Shown here: positions 63,123 to 64,000 of the stretch, piece after piece
Position numbering within the stretch: the first letter of the stretch is position 1
Layout: each line of letters begins with the position of its first letter
Assembly (NCBI RefSeq): GCF_016775705.1
Contig: NZ_CP068760.1
Coordinates: 4,340,001 to 4,404,000, forward strand
DNA: 64,000 nt
Reading direction: 5' to 3'
Origin: Chryseobacterium cucumeris
Lineage (GTDB): Bacteria > Bacteroidota > Bacteroidia > Flavobacteriales > Weeksellaceae
The notes under the pieces: generated by a model
Database searches by the model: none
What the model was told of the DNA's origin: nothing
What the model saw: only the letters and a program-made list of their open reading frames with translations
Translations under genes and position numbers: made by a program

Positions 63123-64000
63123 AATTCTCACACATCATCTATGAAGTTGTTATCTGGCTGTTTCTGATTTACGGAACAGCAGTAGCCCTTATCTATGGCT
63201 GGATAGGAATTTATGCGCTTGGCGCTGTATTACGTTATAAAAAAGAAAATACATTTACAGACTACAGCATTATTGCGGCCAATCCCAATGCTCCGGTATT
63301 CAGCGTTATAGCTCCGGCATATAATGAAGGAATGACCATTGTAGAAAATGTACGTTCACTGTTATCCCTTTACTATCATAATCTGGAAATTATCATTGTA
63401 AATGACGGAAGTAAAGATGATTCCATGCAAAAGCTGATTGAGGCTTACGAACTTGAGTCTGTAGCTTATTTTATTCAGGGAAAAATTGAAACCAATGCGG
63501 TAAGAGGAGTTTATAAAAGTAAAAATCCGGCCTTCAAAAAACTGATTGTTGTTGATAAAGAAAACGGAGGAAAAGCCGATGCCTTAAATGTTGGAGTCAA
63601 TATTTCTTCCGGAGACTATCTGGTCTGTATTGATGTTGACTGTATTCTCGAGCAGGATTCGATTTTAAAACTCGCAAAACCAATGCTGGAGCAGACTGAT
63701 AAAAAGTTTATTGCCTGCGGTGGAGTGATTCGTCTGGCCAACAACTGTGTCATTGAAAACGGAAAAGTAGTAAGTGTCAATATGCCCAAATCTCTTTTGG
63801 GAAGAACACAGGCATTGGAATATATCCGGGCTTTTGTACTGGGACGTATGGCATGGTCCAGAGCATCAGGACTGATCCTGATCTCCGGGGCTTTTGGAGT
63901 CTTTGACCGGAAAATTGTACTGGCCTGCGGCGGCTATGATAAAAACACAGTGGGAGAAGACATGGAGCTGGTGGTAAGAATGAGAAAGTACATGGAGGAA
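63116..64000 (+). CDS. Family 2 glycosyltransferase, N-terminal part
   Basis: The frame runs off the window after 295 codons. It has an N-terminal membrane segment, the GT2 motifs VIAPAYNEG, VNDGSKDDS, ENGGKADALN, the DxD in CIDVDC, and VGEDMELVVR. This order is that of processive enzymes making extracellular polysaccharides (PgaC-like). With the kinase, receiver and HEAT protein in one operon, control of exopolysaccharide synthesis is the likely role (inference). Confidence 0.88.
   Translation, partial: MLEFSHIIYEVVIWLFLIYGTAVALIYGWIGIYALGAVLRYKKENTFTDYSIIAANPNAPVFSVIAPAYNEGMTIVENVRSLLSLYYHNLEIIIVNDGSKDDSMQKLIEAYELESVAYFIQGKIETNAVRGVYKSKNPAFKKLIVVDKENGGKADALNVGVNISSGDYLVCIDVDCILEQDSILKLAKPMLEQTDKKFIACGGVIRLANNCVIENGKVVSVNMPKSLLGRTQALEYIRAFVLGRMAWSRASGLILISGAFGVFDRKIVLACGGYDKNTVGEDMELVVRMRKYMEE

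Overview
The window looks like a chromosomal segment of a member of the Bacteroidota, most likely Chryseobacterium or a close relative in the Weeksellaceae (inferred; no database search was run). The DNA is AT-rich and start codons follow A-rich leaders without clear Shine-Dalgarno sites. Many promoters fit the Bacteroidota pattern TTG-N17-23-TAnnTTTG. SprA and several cargo-like proteins of the type IX secretion system (T9SS) are encoded, and the short double-glycine peptides match those common in Chryseobacterium. No prophage, insertion sequence or CRISPR array was seen.

Layout. 0-7 kb: the C-terminal part of PaaZ, a lipoprotein, an orphan double-glycine peptide (2453-2614), a CPBP protease, a SMUG2-type glycosylase, a T9SS cargo protein, a tail-collar protein and an enoyl-CoA hydratase. 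6.9-11.6 kb: a run of membrane-protein genes around a winged-helix regulator and a Coq4-like gene, with one 17-bp palindrome at two promoters. 11.6-21.7 kb: lipoproteins, a subtilase, dtd, greA, a HIT protein, clpX, a large secreted protein next to a tiny PID-CTERM-like protein, a TlpA-like thioredoxin and tRNA-Met. 22-31 kb: a peptide maturation and export locus. 31.7-39.3 kb: membrane and metabolic genes (DUF3810, FucP-type transporter, PlsC, GtrA, N-acetylglucosamine kinase, malic enzyme). 39.5-48 kb: ruvA-sprA-gcvH-vanZ. 48-49.3 kb: a gene-free tract of dispersed-repeat-like sequence. 49.3-53.4 kb: a zinc-type Fur regulator, MerC, a COG0523 GTPase and an alkaline phosphatase that share one operator motif. 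53.4-57.4 kb: ECF sigma and anti-sigma, a fasciclin protein and two ferritin-like proteins. 57.7 kb to the end: hybrid histidine kinase, response regulator, HEAT protein and a glycosyltransferase cut by the window edge.

The most interesting part is the 22-31 kb locus. On the minus strand it reads: TPR/AraC regulator, precursor peptide, lipoprotein, a 62-residue stub of a grasp-with-spasm ATP-grasp maturase, a VKOR-DsbA fusion, a C39 peptidase ABC exporter, a second precursor with six cysteines, and an HlyD adaptor. The maturase is cut off and no SPASM partner is present, yet the oxidation and export genes look complete. A leader element (core ATCYGAAAAG then AGAGTAGGA) precedes the six-cysteine precursor and the ABC gene here, and also the orphan precursor at 2.45 kb and the tail-collar gene at 5.7 kb, which suggests a dispersed regulon. 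A 14-bp word occurs as an inverted pair before the first precursor and again upstream of the AraC-type gene, a good candidate for its operator.
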